A DNA stretch of 64,000 bases from Pseudomonadota bacterium (GTDB lineage: Bacteria > Pseudomonadota > Gammaproteobacteria > CALCKW01), in assembly GCA_039196715.1 (NCBI GenBank), contig JBCCUP010000010.1, positions 1 to 64,000 of the forward strand, written 5' to 3'. Positions 41,141 through 51,015 of this stretch are shown piece after piece; position 1 is the stretch's first letter; every line of letters begins with the position of its first letter. The notes below the pieces were generated by a model, which ran no database searches, was not told the origin of the DNA, and was given only the letters and a program-made list of their open reading frames with translations. A program made the position numbers and the translations under genes.

Positions 41141-42610
41141 GTGACCGACCGCCGCAGAGGAATGGCCCGCACGGGGTCAAGGCAAGTGCTTTTGTGCATT
41201 GTGCTGGTCTCGGCTGTGCTCGGGCTGGCGGTGGGGCTCGCCGAAACGCAGTGGCGCGCGGCCCGCAGCAGTGTGGCGTTGCAGACCTCGCTCGACACCC
41301 TGCTCGTTGATCTCAACAAGCTCGTTGCCCGGCGCGCCAGCTCCGAACGTATCCAGTCCACCCTCAACGGTTTCGCTTCTGGCGCGGGACTCGAGTGGCT
41401 GACCTACCGCATCGGCGAGAAGCGCTGGGACGTCTTGTCGCTCGGCGCCGAGACGATCAAGGCGATGGCCAGTGACCAGACCCTCGCGCGCACGCTGCCC
41501 GGCTCGGCGGCCTCACTCGAAACGCGCATGCCTGACAGCGCGCCCTGGGACATCCTCTGGCCGGTGGTTGCAGCCACCTTTGGCGGGGCCGTCGCGCTGC
41601 TCTGGCTCGGTCTGTTCGGCCCGCTGCAACGCGTCCTGGGTCAGCCCGTGGCCTCGAACGACCCGGTGGTTGAACCGGTGGCGGCGTATGCGCGACTGGC
41701 GTTGATGCCCCGGGTGTTCGAGTCGGGCCGCGCGCTGCTCGAGCGCGTGCAGGCGCGTGCGCCGCGAGCACAGACGGCGGCTGTCGACGTCAACACCGAA
41801 GACGTCGACTCGGCTTGGGAGGTGTTGCGACTGCGCCAGCAATACACTGATCTGCTGCACAACACCGCCGAGAAAGTGCGGCGCGCCGAGCGCAAGTCCA
41901 CCTTGCGGCACATCGTCGAGAAGGTCTGCCATGAAGTGCGCAACCCCATGGCGAGCATGCAGACGACGTTGACCCACATTCAGCTCGAGGTCGGCAGTTC
42001 ATCGCTGCCGATGCAGCGGGCCACACGTCGGCTTGAACGCGACATCGGTCGGATCGAGTACCACCTCGGAGATTTGCTGCAATTCAGCGACGCGTACCAG
42101 CACCGTGATGAGGTGATCGATGTGGCGGACGCCTTGCACCGCCTGGCGCGGACCCTGACACCGCACGCCGACATCAGCGTGCGGGTGGTGAGCGACGTGG
42201 ACAACCAGGTGCAGGTCGATGCGGCCCGCTTGAACAGCGCCTTGATGCACGTCTACGACAACGCGCTGTTGGCGGTGCTGGAGCGCATTCGGAGCGACTC
42301 GACGCACCTTGGCGAAGTGGTCTTTCGCAGCTGGTCCCGCGGTGGGCGCGTGCTCATCGCGGTTGACGACAACGGCGTGGGGTTGAACGAGAGCGAGGCC
42401 GAGCGTGTGTTCGAACCGCTCTACACCACGCGGCCCAAGGGCTTTGGGCTGGGCCTGGCCATGACCAAGCGCTTTGTCGACCACTACGGTGGGTCGGTGC
42501 GTGCGGTGCCTACGGCCACCGGCACCCGGGTCGAGCTGTCGCTGCCCTGCAGGCTCGGCATGGCGCCCCCCGTGCCCGCGGAATTGCCGCACGCCGCAGT
42601 AGAGAACTGA
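41141..42610 (+). CDS. Orphan membrane sensor histidine kinase
   Basis: A 489-residue kinase. A first membrane helix (LLCIVLVSAVLGLAVGLA), a short periplasmic region of about 90 residues and a second helix (VVAATFGGAVALLWLGLF) precede a cytoplasmic linker. The H-box is TLRHIVEKVCHEVRNPMASM; the ATPase part has an N-box MHVYDNALLAVL, G1 VDDNGVGLNE, F-box ERVFEPLYTTRPKG and G2 FGLGLAMTKRFVDHYGG. The GTG at 41141 has GAGG six bases upstream. No response regulator gene is adjacent, so its partner is elsewhere. Confidence 0.9.
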   Translation: MTDRRRGMARTGSRQVLLCIVLVSAVLGLAVGLAETQWRAARSSVALQTSLDTLLVDLNKLVARRASSERIQSTLNGFASGAGLEWLTYRIGEKRWDVLSLGAETIKAMASDQTLARTLPGSAASLETRMPDSAPWDILWPVVAATFGGAVALLWLGLFGPLQRVLGQPVASNDPVVEPVAAYARLALMPRVFESGRALLERVQARAPRAQTAAVDVNTEDVDSAWEVLRLRQQYTDLLHNTAEKVRRAERKSTLRHIVEKVCHEVRNPMASMQTTLTHIQLEVGSSSLPMQRATRRLERDIGRIEYHLGDLLQFSDAYQHRDEVIDVADALHRLARTLTPHADISVRVVSDVDNQVQVDAARLNSALMHVYDNALLAVLERIRSDSTHLGEVVFRSWSRGGRVLIAVDDNGVGLNESEAERVFEPLYTTRPKGFGLGLAMTKRFVDHYGGSVRAVPTATGTRVELSLPCRLGMAPPVPAELPHAAVEN

Positions 42611-42622
42611 GCGTGCGCCGCG

Positions 42623-43822
42623 CTAGAAGCGCACCAGGCGGATTCGCGGACCGGCGGCAAATCGGAGTGTGCCGAGGTCGATGACCTGCGAGGCGCCGCC
42701 CGCACTCACCGTGAGCGTGCGCGCACCCGGGGGCACCGGGACCCGCCAGAGTTCCAGCCGGGCCGGCAAGCCGTACCACCCGCGGGTGTCCGCCACTTCG
42801 GACACCAGGATTGCAAAGGCCAACAACTGCGTGGCGAGGTTGTCGCTGGTGCGCAGCTCCTCTGCCACCTGGCTCTTGACCGCCAAACGCATCCCCTGGC
42901 GCAACAGCAAGCGTCCGGCGCGCGCGTCGAGCGAGGCGCGCGCAAGGCCGTCGATGTCGCTGCGCGCGGTCTCCGCCGGTGGCAGCGCGTCGGTGTCGAA
43001 GGCGACGCGCGTGGCGGCTGGTGTCGGTCGGTGGTTCGGGTAGGCCGGGAAGGCGATCTGCCAGTCGATGCCGTTGTGCAGGTGGCTCGAGAACTTGCGC
43101 GACACCTGGCCGCTTGAGACCACGAGGACGAGTTCGCCGTGCGCGGCCTCGTGCGCGGCCGCCAGGTCCGGCGGCACCGGTGGCCGGGCTTCGCCGCTGC
43201 CGAGCTGGCGTGCCAGTCGCGCGGTCGTCGCGGGCAAGGTGTCCGGCGGCAGCGAGCGGGCGGCGACGTAGGCGTCGTTGATCTGGCCGGCGAGTTCGAA
43301 ACTGAGTGCGATCAGCGCGCGCGTCACGTTTGCGGCAGCGAGCTCGTTGTCGCCGGCCTGCAAGCGCTGTGTCGCCCGCCGCGCCTCGACGGCGGCGCTC
43401 TCGGCGTTGCCGGCGAGCAGGAAACTCAGCATGGCGTAGCTGTGTGCAAGCAGGCGCTCGCTCGATTCACCGGTGTAGCGTGTGGTGGCCTCGCTGGTCA
43501 GCAGGGCCCGTGCTTCATCGCGCAGACTGATGCGGTCCTGTTCGTCGATGTAGTCGACCGCGGCGACGAAGCTCTGCGCCGCGGCGTCGAAAGCGTTGCT
43601 GTGCAGCGCCACCGTGCCCCGTTCGAGCAGGTAGACCAGGCGGTCGCGCTCGGGCACCTCGGCCTCGGCCGACTCGAGTGCGACCAGCGCGCCCGCGGAG
43701 TCGCCACCGTGGTGCAGTGCCCGCGCCTGGTCGAGCACCGGCGTTGCGCAGCCGACCAGACACAGCACGGCGCCAAGCGCGGCGAGGTGAAACCCCGTCC
43801 GGCGCGGTGGGAGGGTGCGCAC
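42623..43822 (-). CDS. COG3014-like lipoprotein
   Basis: A 399-residue lipoprotein with lipobox LVGC (signal FHLAALGAVLCLVGC). The N-terminal half is helical and repeat-like (ALHHGGDSAGALVALESAEA, LLERGTVALHSNAFDAAAQS), suggesting TPR-type packing. The C-terminal half contains GELVLVVSSGQVSRKFS and a final beta-rich region (LELWRVPVPPGARTLTV). It matches the uncharacterised COG3014 group, commonly beside LpoB-like genes. The start overlaps the lpoB stop, so the two are co-translated. Role probably in envelope or peptidoglycan synthesis; inferred from its neighbour. Confidence 0.75.
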   Translation of the reverse strand: MRTLPPRRTGFHLAALGAVLCLVGCATPVLDQARALHHGGDSAGALVALESAEAEVPERDRLVYLLERGTVALHSNAFDAAAQSFVAAVDYIDEQDRISLRDEARALLTSEATTRYTGESSERLLAHSYAMLSFLLAGNAESAAVEARRATQRLQAGDNELAAANVTRALIALSFELAGQINDAYVAARSLPPDTLPATTARLARQLGSGEARPPVPPDLAAAHEAAHGELVLVVSSGQVSRKFSSHLHNGIDWQIAFPAYPNHRPTPAATRVAFDTDALPPAETARSDIDGLARASLDARAGRLLLRQGMRLAVKSQVAEELRTSDNLATQLLAFAILVSEVADTRGWYGLPARLELWRVPVPPGARTLTVSAGGASQVIDLGTLRFAAGPRIRLVRF

Positions 43823-44421
43823 TACCAGCCGATGATCGGCCGTGAGGATTCGCGAGCGAGCTCGGCCTTGTCGGCCCAGCGAATCTCACCGGTCTGGATG
43901 TCGGTCAACTCGAGGTTCAGGCTGTAGTAGACGAGTTTCTTGCGGTTCAAGCGCCACTGGCGCGGTTGCTTTTTTTCGATCGACCGCAGGCTGCCTGCGA
44001 GGATCAGATCGGCGCCGAGCTTGCGGGCGCTGGCGGCACGCTCGGCGGTGGCGCCCTGCTCGGCGAGTTCGGCCTTGAGGTTGGCGCGCTGCTCGCGGCT
44101 GATGAAGCGGTAGCGCCCGGATTGCAGTAAGGCAAGGCGGATGTCGTCGGTGATACCGGCGGTGCTGATGTGCTCGCTGGTTTCGTTGGCGACGTCGTAC
44201 ACGACCAGCACGGGCGCATCGCCACCGCTGTAGGCGGCGCGGCTCAGCAGGCTGTCGGTGAGGTCTTTGACGATCGCGTTCTTGTCCGAGAAGCTGTACT
44301 GCGCGTCGTACTGGATGTCGCTGGTGGGGTCGATGGACCGCGTGGTGGCCGCGCACCCGGCGAGTGACACCACGGTCACGGCGAGCAGCGCGGTGGCGGT
44401 GCGTTTCAGAGTCGTAGACAT
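43822..44421 (-). CDS. lpoB: Penicillin-binding protein activator LpoB-like lipoprotein
   Basis: A 199-residue outer-membrane lipoprotein with lipobox SLAGC (signal ALLAVTVVSLAGC). It has the CsgG/LpoB-type fold segments VLVVYDVANETSEHISTAGI, GRYRFISREQRANLKAEL, then KLGADLILAGSLRSIEKKQ and LVYYSLNLELTDIQTGEIRW. In E. coli LpoB reaches through the peptidoglycan to activate PBP1B. Here the disordered Pro-rich linker of E. coli LpoB is short or missing. Upstream partner of the COG3014-like gene. Confidence 0.87.
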   Translation of the reverse strand: MSTTLKRTATALLAVTVVSLAGCAATTRSIDPTSDIQYDAQYSFSDKNAIVKDLTDSLLSRAAYSGGDAPVLVVYDVANETSEHISTAGITDDIRLALLQSGRYRFISREQRANLKAELAEQGATAERAASARKLGADLILAGSLRSIEKKQPRQWRLNRKKLVYYSLNLELTDIQTGEIRWADKAELARESSRPIIGW

Positions 44422-44497
44422 GGAGGCATTCCCAACTGAACCAAAGGTGAATGGGCGGCGCGCAGCGCCGGGCCCGTGTGGTGCGCATCGGCGGCGT

Positions 44498-45853
44498 TCA
44501 AACGGCCGGGCGCCTCAGACGATCATAGTGTCTGATCTGCCAGATGACGCGCAGGCCGAGTCCGATCGAGCTGATCGTCAGCCCGATGATCAGGCCGTAC
44601 CACAGACCGGCGACGCCGAGCCCCACGCCGTGCGCGAGCCAGAAGCCCAGGCCGAAGGCCACGCACCAGTAGGAGAACGCGTTGATCAGCATCGGCGCCC
44701 GCGTGTCGTGCAAGCCGCGCAGGATCCCGAACATGGTTGCCTGCATGCCGTCCGACAACTGAAAGACCGCGGCGAGCACCAGGAGTTGCGCCGCGAGCGC
44801 GCGCAGCGCGGGATCGGGTGTGTAGAGCGCGGCAATCGGGTCCCGGAATGCCCAGAGCAGCAGGGCCGTGAATCCGGCGAGCACGCAAGTCAACAGAAAC
44901 CCGGCGACAGCCCGCAAGCGCACCGCGGGCCCGAAGCCGCGGCCGTGGACGCGGCCCACGCGGGCGGTCAGGGCGAGCGACAAGCCGAGCGGCAACATGT
45001 ACGCAAAAGACGTCGCACCGATCGCAATGTTGTGTGCGCCCATGGGCAGCACACCTAGCGCACCCGCCTGCATCGCCGTGGCCGAGAAGAGGCCCGCCTC
45101 GAACAGCAAGGCGAGGTAGATCGGCAGCGACAGGGACAACAGCGCGCCGATGGCCTGTCGGTCGGGCGGGCTGTAGCGGGCGAACACGCCGTACTTCGCC
45201 ATGCGCGGCCCGGCAATCCACCACAGCAGGACCGCCGCCATGCTCCACTGGACCGCTGTGGTCGCCCAGCCGATGCCGGCCAACCCGAGTTCGGGCAGGC
45301 CAAACCAACCCAGTCCCAGTCCCAGGTCGGCGACGATGTTGATGCCGAGGCCGATCGCCTGGGCCCAGAGCATCACGCCGGTCCGGCCGTCGGCCTCGCA
45401 GACGTTGCGTGCCGCGATCACGATGGCTGCTGCTGGCAGGCTGAACGCCGCGGGCACCAGGTACTCCGGCACGCGCGCCGCCAGACGGGGGTCGAGCGGG
45501 GTGAGGTGGAGCACCTGGGCGAGCACCAGCAGGGCCGCGGTCACTGTGACGCCCAACGCAAGGGCCAACCACAGTCCCTGGCGTGTGAGTTCCCCGACCT
45601 CGCTTCGGCGGCGCTCGCCAAGCAGCGTGGCGATGCTCGGCGACAGCCCCGCGAGCAAACCGATGCAGGCGATCAGGCCGATGAACCACATCGCTGCACC
45701 GAGGCCGCTGGCGGCGAGTTCCTCCGACCCGATGCGGCCGGCGACCAGGGTGTCAACGAGCCCGTTGCTGACTTGCAGTATCTGTGCACCGATCAGCGGC
45801 AACGCCACGGCGAGCGTGCGCTTGAGTTCGGATCGCAATTGCTGAGTGAACAT
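44498..45853 (-). CDS. MATE family multidrug efflux transporter (NorM type)
   Basis: A 451-residue protein with twelve expected membrane helices in two pseudo-symmetric halves. Family marks are LALPLIGAQILQVSNGLVDT-like sequence at the N-terminus, VAGRIGSEELAASGLG, the loop GLLAGLSPSIATLLGERRRS, and the second half starting LLSLSLPIYLALLFEAGLFS with GVLPMGAHNIAIGATSFAYM. NorM-type MATE proteins expel cationic drugs using Na+ or H+. Flanked by unrelated genes; own promoter expected in the 85 bp after the heparinase gene. Confidence 0.92.
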   Translation of the reverse strand: MFTQQLRSELKRTLAVALPLIGAQILQVSNGLVDTLVAGRIGSEELAASGLGAAMWFIGLIACIGLLAGLSPSIATLLGERRRSEVGELTRQGLWLALALGVTVTAALLVLAQVLHLTPLDPRLAARVPEYLVPAAFSLPAAAIVIAARNVCEADGRTGVMLWAQAIGLGINIVADLGLGLGWFGLPELGLAGIGWATTAVQWSMAAVLLWWIAGPRMAKYGVFARYSPPDRQAIGALLSLSLPIYLALLFEAGLFSATAMQAGALGVLPMGAHNIAIGATSFAYMLPLGLSLALTARVGRVHGRGFGPAVRLRAVAGFLLTCVLAGFTALLLWAFRDPIAALYTPDPALRALAAQLLVLAAVFQLSDGMQATMFGILRGLHDTRAPMLINAFSYWCVAFGLGFWLAHGVGLGVAGLWYGLIIGLTISSIGLGLRVIWQIRHYDRLRRPAV

Positions 45854-45938
45854 GACGGGCGGTCACGCCGTGGCGGGCCGCGAAGTGTAGCAGTCGACTG
45901 GGCCGCCAGCGCGCGTGGCCCGCTGTGCTCGGCGGTGC

Positions 45939-47648
45939 TCAGTCGCGTTCAAGCACCGTGATGCGGGTGCTGTGCTGCAGCGTGCCCGAAGCGGTGCCGA
46001 GCTCGATCCGGAGCCTGAAGGTGTCGTGGCTGTGGCCGTGGTCGGGGTGGTAGGTTGCGGGCTCCACGGTCATCGGCCCTTCTGACTCGACCCGCACCTG
46101 CGTGCCGCCGGTGCACACCGTCGCGTGCGTCGCGTCCTCGAGATGCACGTCGCAATCCGGGTGCAGAAACAGGGTGGCGGTGCACGGCTGGTCCGCCCCG
46201 CCGTGCACGGTGTCGTGCAGGGTCAGGGTGTCTGGCGTCGCCTCGAACGTGCGTTCGTGCACCGGCGCGCCCGACAGGCGGGTGTAGCCGTCGTGCGCGC
46301 CCTGCAGCGTGAAGCCGTGATCGGTCACGGTGTGACGGCATGCGGTGATGCGTGCACGGCGTCCCACGCGGAAGGATTTCCAGAACTCACTCTGGTCCTC
46401 CTCGGCGATCGAGACCGTGCTGTGCGCAGGGGTCGAGCGGGAGTAGGCGCGCATCGGCCCGTCCTGGTACTCGAACACTCCCGGGTCGGTGAACACGCGT
46501 TGTCCGGCGATGCTCCATTCGAAACTCAGGGCGTCGCCGTGGCCGTGTGCAGGCAGGAAATCCGGTGCCAGGGCTGCGCAATCGACCAACAGAAGGTCGC
46601 GCGCGTGACGCAGGCCGTAGTAGCCGCTGCTCGGCAGTGCGATCAGTGCGCTTGGCTCGATCTCTTCAGCAAACACCGCGCGCCAGGCGTTGAGCACGTC
46701 CTCGGGTTGGTAGGCGAAATACAGGCCTGCATCGTTGAACAGACTCACGCCGCCGTCGGGGTGATGAAACTCGGCCGTGACCTGCGCCATGTCGGCGAGC
46801 CGCGCGGCCAACTCGGTTTTCAGCTCGCCTTCGTGCAAGGCGGTGTAGCTCTCGAGGAAGTCCACCATGACCTGGTTGTGGTACGTCGGGCTCAGTTCGT
46901 AGTGCATGCCATCGGCCAGCACCTGTTCGTCGAGCTCCTGTTTCAGCAGCGACTCGCCCAGTGCACGCCACCGGTCCGCTTCGGGGCCATCAAAGTAGCG
47001 ACTGCCCCAGAGCAAGGCCTTGACGTTCTTCAACAGGTGGTTCCCGCCCAGGTCGACCTCGAGGTTGCTCTCGAGAAAGCGCAGTTGGGCCAGCAGTGAC
47101 CCGTGCACCCGCGTGCGCTGTGCCTCGTCCAGCGGCAGGCGGTCGGACGCCAGCAGCTGCATCCAGACCACGATACGCAACGAGAGGGTGTAGCTGTTCC
47201 AGGTGTCCAACCAGTAGTTCGGAACGTAGGGTTTCACCTGCTCGATCCAATCGAGCACGACGTCACGCGCCAGCGGGCCGGGCAGCGCCTCGAGGAACTC
47301 GTGGTAGTGCAGGGTCAGCAGCCAGAGCAGTTTCTTGCGGTGCAGCTCGTCCGGGCGCCAGGCGAAGGGCAGCGCAAAGGCCCGTTCGATGTTGAGAAAG
47401 CGCACGGTGACGTCGGCGTCGCCGTAGCCGACCACGTGGTGCAGTCGGTCGGGCATGATTGGCTGGACCGGGTTGGGCGACAGCGGCACGCCGCTCGGGT
47501 CGTGCCAGGCGACTGCGTTGGCACGCGCCGGCGTCATCCAGCGCACGAGCAGCTTGCGCTTGGCCGTGAGCCGCAGCCGGTGCCAGAGCTGGATGGGGCG
47601 CGTGTGCTTCACGGCGTGCCACAGCAGTCTCAGTTTCTCCAGCGTCAC
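45939..47648 (-). CDS. Heparinase II/III-type polysaccharide lyase-like protein
   Basis: A 569-residue protein. The N-terminal alpha-toroid (to about residue 330) includes RFLNIERAFALPFAWRPDEL, the segment WNSYTLSLRIVVWMQLL, GGNHLLKNVKALLWGSRYF and the later DGMHYELSPTYHNQVMVDFL. The C-terminal beta region has DFLPAHGHGDALSFEWSIAG, with the His/Tyr set of the lyase family, and AYSRSTPAHSTVSI. Such proteins cleave uronic-acid glycans, or act in export-linked polysaccharide clusters. No signal peptide. The GTG at 47648 follows GAGGGGAG; earlier frames are implausible. Confidence 0.88.
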   Translation of the reverse strand: MTLEKLRLLWHAVKHTRPIQLWHRLRLTAKRKLLVRWMTPARANAVAWHDPSGVPLSPNPVQPIMPDRLHHVVGYGDADVTVRFLNIERAFALPFAWRPDELHRKKLLWLLTLHYHEFLEALPGPLARDVVLDWIEQVKPYVPNYWLDTWNSYTLSLRIVVWMQLLASDRLPLDEAQRTRVHGSLLAQLRFLESNLEVDLGGNHLLKNVKALLWGSRYFDGPEADRWRALGESLLKQELDEQVLADGMHYELSPTYHNQVMVDFLESYTALHEGELKTELAARLADMAQVTAEFHHPDGGVSLFNDAGLYFAYQPEDVLNAWRAVFAEEIEPSALIALPSSGYYGLRHARDLLLVDCAALAPDFLPAHGHGDALSFEWSIAGQRVFTDPGVFEYQDGPMRAYSRSTPAHSTVSIAEEDQSEFWKSFRVGRRARITACRHTVTDHGFTLQGAHDGYTRLSGAPVHERTFEATPDTLTLHDTVHGGADQPCTATLFLHPDCDVHLEDATHATVCTGGTQVRVESEGPMTVEPATYHPDHGHSHDTFRLRIELGTASGTLQHSTRITVLERD

Positions 47649-47815
47649 GGGGCTCCCCTCGGCGGTGTCGGGCAAACGGCGCTGCACCGAGCCTAGCAGC
47701 CCGGGGGCGACAGCTCGGCTGTGCGCGGTGGCCTCGCCACGACGGCTCGGGCGTCGCGGCACCCACACCCGCGTGTCGGCGCCGTGGGTGACAGCTTGAG
47801 CCCGGTGAGCGGGCC

Positions 47816-48739
47816 TCAGTCCGGAAACTCGCCCAGCCAATCCCTGTTCGTGAGGAAATAGTCGGTCAGGCGCGCTTCTTCGGAGCCCGCGTCGGCCTGG
47901 CGGTTGTAGCGCCAGCGCACCTCCGGCGGCATTGACATCAGGATGGACTCGGTGCGGCCGCCGGATTGCAGTCCGAACAGCGTGCCGCGGTCCCAGACCA
48001 GGTTGAACTCGACATAGCGACCGCGGCGCAGCAGCTGGAAATCACGTTCGCGCTCGCCGTAGGGTGTGTCCCGGCGACGCTCGGCGATGGGCACGTACGC
48101 GGGCAGGAAGTGGTCGCCGACCGACTGCATGAACGCAAACGCGGTGTCGAATCCCGACGCCGTGTAGTCGTCGAAGAACAACCCGCCGACGCCGCGCGGC
48201 TCATTGCGGTGCTTGAGGTGGAAGTACGCATCGCACTGCGCCTTGAGCGTCGCGTAGTCCGCATCCTCGAACGGGGCACAGGCGTTGCGTGCCGTACGGT
48301 GCCAGTGCACGCAGTCGTCGGTGAAGCCGTAGTACGGCGTGAGGTCGAAGCCCCCCCCGAACCACCACACCGGCGCGCCCTCGCGTGGGTGTGCGAGGAA
48401 AAAGCGCACATTGGCGTGGCTGGTCGGCACGTAGGGGTTTTGCGGGTGCAACACCAGGGAAACCCCCATGGCCTCGAACGGCGCACCGGCGAGCTCGGGC
48501 CGGTTGGCCGTCGCCGACGGGGGCAGGGTGTCTCCCGTGACGTGCGAGAAATTCACACCGGCCTGCTCGAACAGTGCGCCGCTGCTCAGCACGCGCGAGC
48601 GTCCGCCGCCGCCGGCGTCGCGTGCCCAGTCGTCCTCGTGGAACGGCGTCCCGTCCAGGCGAGTGAGTGTGCTGCACACCGTATCCTGCAAGCCACGCAG
48701 GTAGTCGCGCACCGCGCGTGAATCGAGGGTTTCAGACAT
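47816..48739 (-). CDS. hemF: Oxygen-dependent coproporphyrinogen-III oxidase
   Basis: A 307-residue HemF, which converts coproporphyrinogen III to protoporphyrinogen IX in aerobic haem synthesis. Conserved blocks are [59 protein letters not shown] and [20 protein letters not shown] with the late [17 protein letters not shown]. The ATG at 48739 gives the standard N-terminus. It is divergent from the aminotransferase gene, 116 bp away. Confidence 0.97.
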   Translation of the reverse strand: MSETLDSRAVRDYLRGLQDTVCSTLTRLDGTPFHEDDWARDAGGGGRSRVLSSGALFEQAGVNFSHVTGDTLPPSATANRPELAGAPFEAMGVSLVLHPQNPYVPTSHANVRFFLAHPREGAPVWWFGGGFDLTPYYGFTDDCVHWHRTARNACAPFEDADYATLKAQCDAYFHLKHRNEPRGVGGLFFDDYTASGFDTAFAFMQSVGDHFLPAYVPIAERRRDTPYGERERDFQLLRRGRYVEFNLVWDRGTLFGLQSGGRTESILMSMPPEVRWRYNRQADAGSEEARLTDYFLTNRDWLGEFPD

Positions 48740-48855
48740 GTGGGCATTGTACGTGTCACCAGGCGCGTCGGTGGAGGATGAGTTTTTTCCGACAACGCCG
48801 CGCGCTGATGGCATCATGCGCATCCCCCGTTGCCCCCAATCACCTGAGCGTTGCC

Positions 48856-49986
48856 ATGGCCTCCCTGTTGCCCGATCTCGATCCCGAAGGACTCCTGGAG
48901 TACTCCGTTGTGTTTACCGACCGGTCGGTGAACCACATGTCACAGCGGTTTCAAGGGGCCATGAACGACATCCAGTCCTGGCTGGTCGAGGCCTACGCCG
49001 CTGAGACGGCGGTGCTGGTGCCCGGCGGCGGCAGTGTCGCGATGGAGTCCGTGGCACGCCAGCTCATGACCGGCAAGCGCTGCCTCGTGATCCGCAACGG
49101 CTTCTTCAGCTACCGGTGGTCTCAGATCTTCGAGATGGGCGCAATCCCCGCCAGCGAGACCGTGCTGCGCGCCCGGCAACTCGGTAACGAGCGGACCTCG
49201 CCGTTCACACCGCCGCCGATCGCTGAGGTGCTCGATCAGATCGCGCGCGAACGGCCGGACGTCGTCGTGGCCCCGCACGTGGAAACCTCCGCCGGCATGT
49301 TGTTGCCGGACGACTACCTCGAAGCGGTCGCGTCGGCGGTGCACGCGGTCGGTGGTCTCTTCGTGCTCGATTGTGTCGCCAGCGGTGCGGCGTGGGTGGA
49401 CATGCGCGCGCGCGGCATCGACGTGCTGATCTCGGCGCCCCAGAAAGGCTGGACGTCCACACCGTGTGCTGGACTTGTCATGTTGGGTGAAGCGGGCGTG
49501 GCGGCAGTCGAGGCTTCCAGCAGTTCGAGCTTCGCGTTAGACCTCAAGAAATGGCTCACGATCATGCGGGCCTACACCGGCGGGGGACACGCTTACCACG
49601 CGACCCTGCCGACCGACGGTTTGATCACGCTGCGAGACGCCATGCACGAGGCACGCGCGGTGGGACTCGACGTGCTGCGCGACCGGCAATTCGCACTCGG
49701 CCGTGGCGTGCGCGACATCCTCGCGAGCCGGGGCGTCGCCAGCGTCGCGGCGCCCGGTTTCGAGGCGCCTGGGGTGGTCGTGTGCTTCACCGACCAGCCG
49801 GACTGGCACAACGGCAGCGCCTTTGCGCGCGCCGGCGTGCAGATCGCCGCCGGGGTGCCGTTGCAAGTCGGCGAGCGATCGGACTACCTGTCGTTTCGCA
49901 TTGGCCTGTTCGGGCTCGACAAGCTTGTCGATGTCGACGGCGCGGTCGATCGCTTCGCGGCTGCGCTTGACCGCGTCGCCGCGTGA
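48856..49986 (+). CDS. Class V aminotransferase (alanine-glyoxylate type)
   Basis: A 376-residue PLP enzyme of fold type I. Marks are [53 protein letters not shown] with the pyridoxal Asp, and the Schiff-base lysine in [20 protein letters not shown]. The C-terminal domain ends [13 protein letters not shown]. It fits alanine-glyoxylate or serine-glyoxylate aminotransferase-like proteins; the actual donor and acceptor are not evident. ATG 48856 was chosen by alignment to the family core; ATG 48808 is possible. Confidence 0.87.
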   Translation: MASLLPDLDPEGLLEYSVVFTDRSVNHMSQRFQGAMNDIQSWLVEAYAAETAVLVPGGGSVAMESVARQLMTGKRCLVIRNGFFSYRWSQIFEMGAIPASETVLRARQLGNERTSPFTPPPIAEVLDQIARERPDVVVAPHVETSAGMLLPDDYLEAVASAVHAVGGLFVLDCVASGAAWVDMRARGIDVLISAPQKGWTSTPCAGLVMLGEAGVAAVEASSSSSFALDLKKWLTIMRAYTGGGHAYHATLPTDGLITLRDAMHEARAVGLDVLRDRQFALGRGVRDILASRGVASVAAPGFEAPGVVVCFTDQPDWHNGSAFARAGVQIAAGVPLQVGERSDYLSFRIGLFGLDKLVDVDGAVDRFAAALDRVAA

Positions 49987-50026
49987 TCTGCGAGCCGCAG
50001 CCGGTACACCGCGACGGAGGGGTGCG

Positions 50027-51004
50027 ATGCGTTTCGCGCTGAGCTGTCTGGGCGTGTTCGCACTCACCTTGGCTGTGCTCTGGCACGTCGGGCCGCGCGA
50101 GCCCGTCGGGCTCTCGCCCGCGTTGCCCTTCGATACGCCACCGACCGACATCGAGACCTGGCTTGCCGAACAGGAAGCCGCGGTCGCCGGCATCCGCGAG
50201 GGCGTTGCGAAGGAAATCGTCTGGGCCGACCCCGCTACGCGCGCGAGGACGCCGCTGGCGATTGTCTACCTGCACGGCTACTCGGCCACGTCCGCCGAGA
50301 CGCGCCCGTTTGCCGACAACCTCGCCGCCGCGCTCGGCGCGAACCTGCACTTTACCCGCCTGACCGGGCACGGACGCGACGGCGATGCGATGGCCACGGC
50401 GCGGGTGCAGGATTGGATCGACGACACCGCCGAGGCGCTGGCCGTGGGGCGCGCGATCGGCGATCGGGTGGTGGTGATCGGCACCTCGACCGGTGGCACG
50501 CTGGCGACCCTGGCGGCGGCCGATCCCGCCTTCGGGCGCATCGATGCGACGGTTCTGATCTCGCCGAACTACCGGGTCAAAGCCGCCGGTTCGGCCCTGT
50601 TGACCGCGCCGTTCGCGCGTCAGTTGGTGCCCTTGCTCGTCGGCGACACGCGCGAGTGGGCGCCGCGAAACCCCGAGCATGGTCGGTTCTGGACCACCCG
50701 CTACCCGAACGTGGCGTTGTTGCCGATGGCGGCCACGGTGCAGGCGACATCCGAGGTCGATTTTGGCGCGATCACGGTGCCGGCGTTCTTCGTCTTCAGT
50801 GACGCGGACCAGGTTGTCGACGCCAAGGTGACCCGCAGCGTCGTCGCCCGGTGGGGCGGTGAGGCCCGCGTGCACGCCGTCGATGTTCCGCCGCCGAACG
50901 ACGAATACGCCCACGTGATTGCGGGTGACATCCTGAGCCCCACGTTGACCGCACCCTTGGTGGCTGCCACGCGTGCGTGGCTCGCGGACGCGTTGGATCT
51001 CTGA
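50027..51004 (+). CDS. Alpha/beta hydrolase with N-terminal signal anchor
   Basis: A 325-residue protein with an N-terminal hydrophobic segment (ALSCLGVFALTLAVLW) and then an alpha/beta-hydrolase domain. IVYLHGYSATSAETRPFADN includes the oxyanion HG, the nucleophile is in VVVIGTSTGGTLATLAAA, the Asp in FFVFSDADQVVD and the His in DEYAHVIAGD. Esterase or lipase activity at the membrane or in the periplasm is likely, substrate unknown. The ATG has GGAGGGG nicely placed. It follows the aminotransferase by 40 bp and may share its transcript. Confidence 0.88.
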   Translation: MRFALSCLGVFALTLAVLWHVGPREPVGLSPALPFDTPPTDIETWLAEQEAAVAGIREGVAKEIVWADPATRARTPLAIVYLHGYSATSAETRPFADNLAAALGANLHFTRLTGHGRDGDAMATARVQDWIDDTAEALAVGRAIGDRVVVIGTSTGGTLATLAAADPAFGRIDATVLISPNYRVKAAGSALLTAPFARQLVPLLVGDTREWAPRNPEHGRFWTTRYPNVALLPMAATVQATSEVDFGAITVPAFFVFSDADQVVDAKVTRSVVARWGGEARVHAVDVPPPNDEYAHVIAGDILSPTLTAPLVAATRAWLADALDL

Positions 51005-51015
51005 CCGACCCGGGC

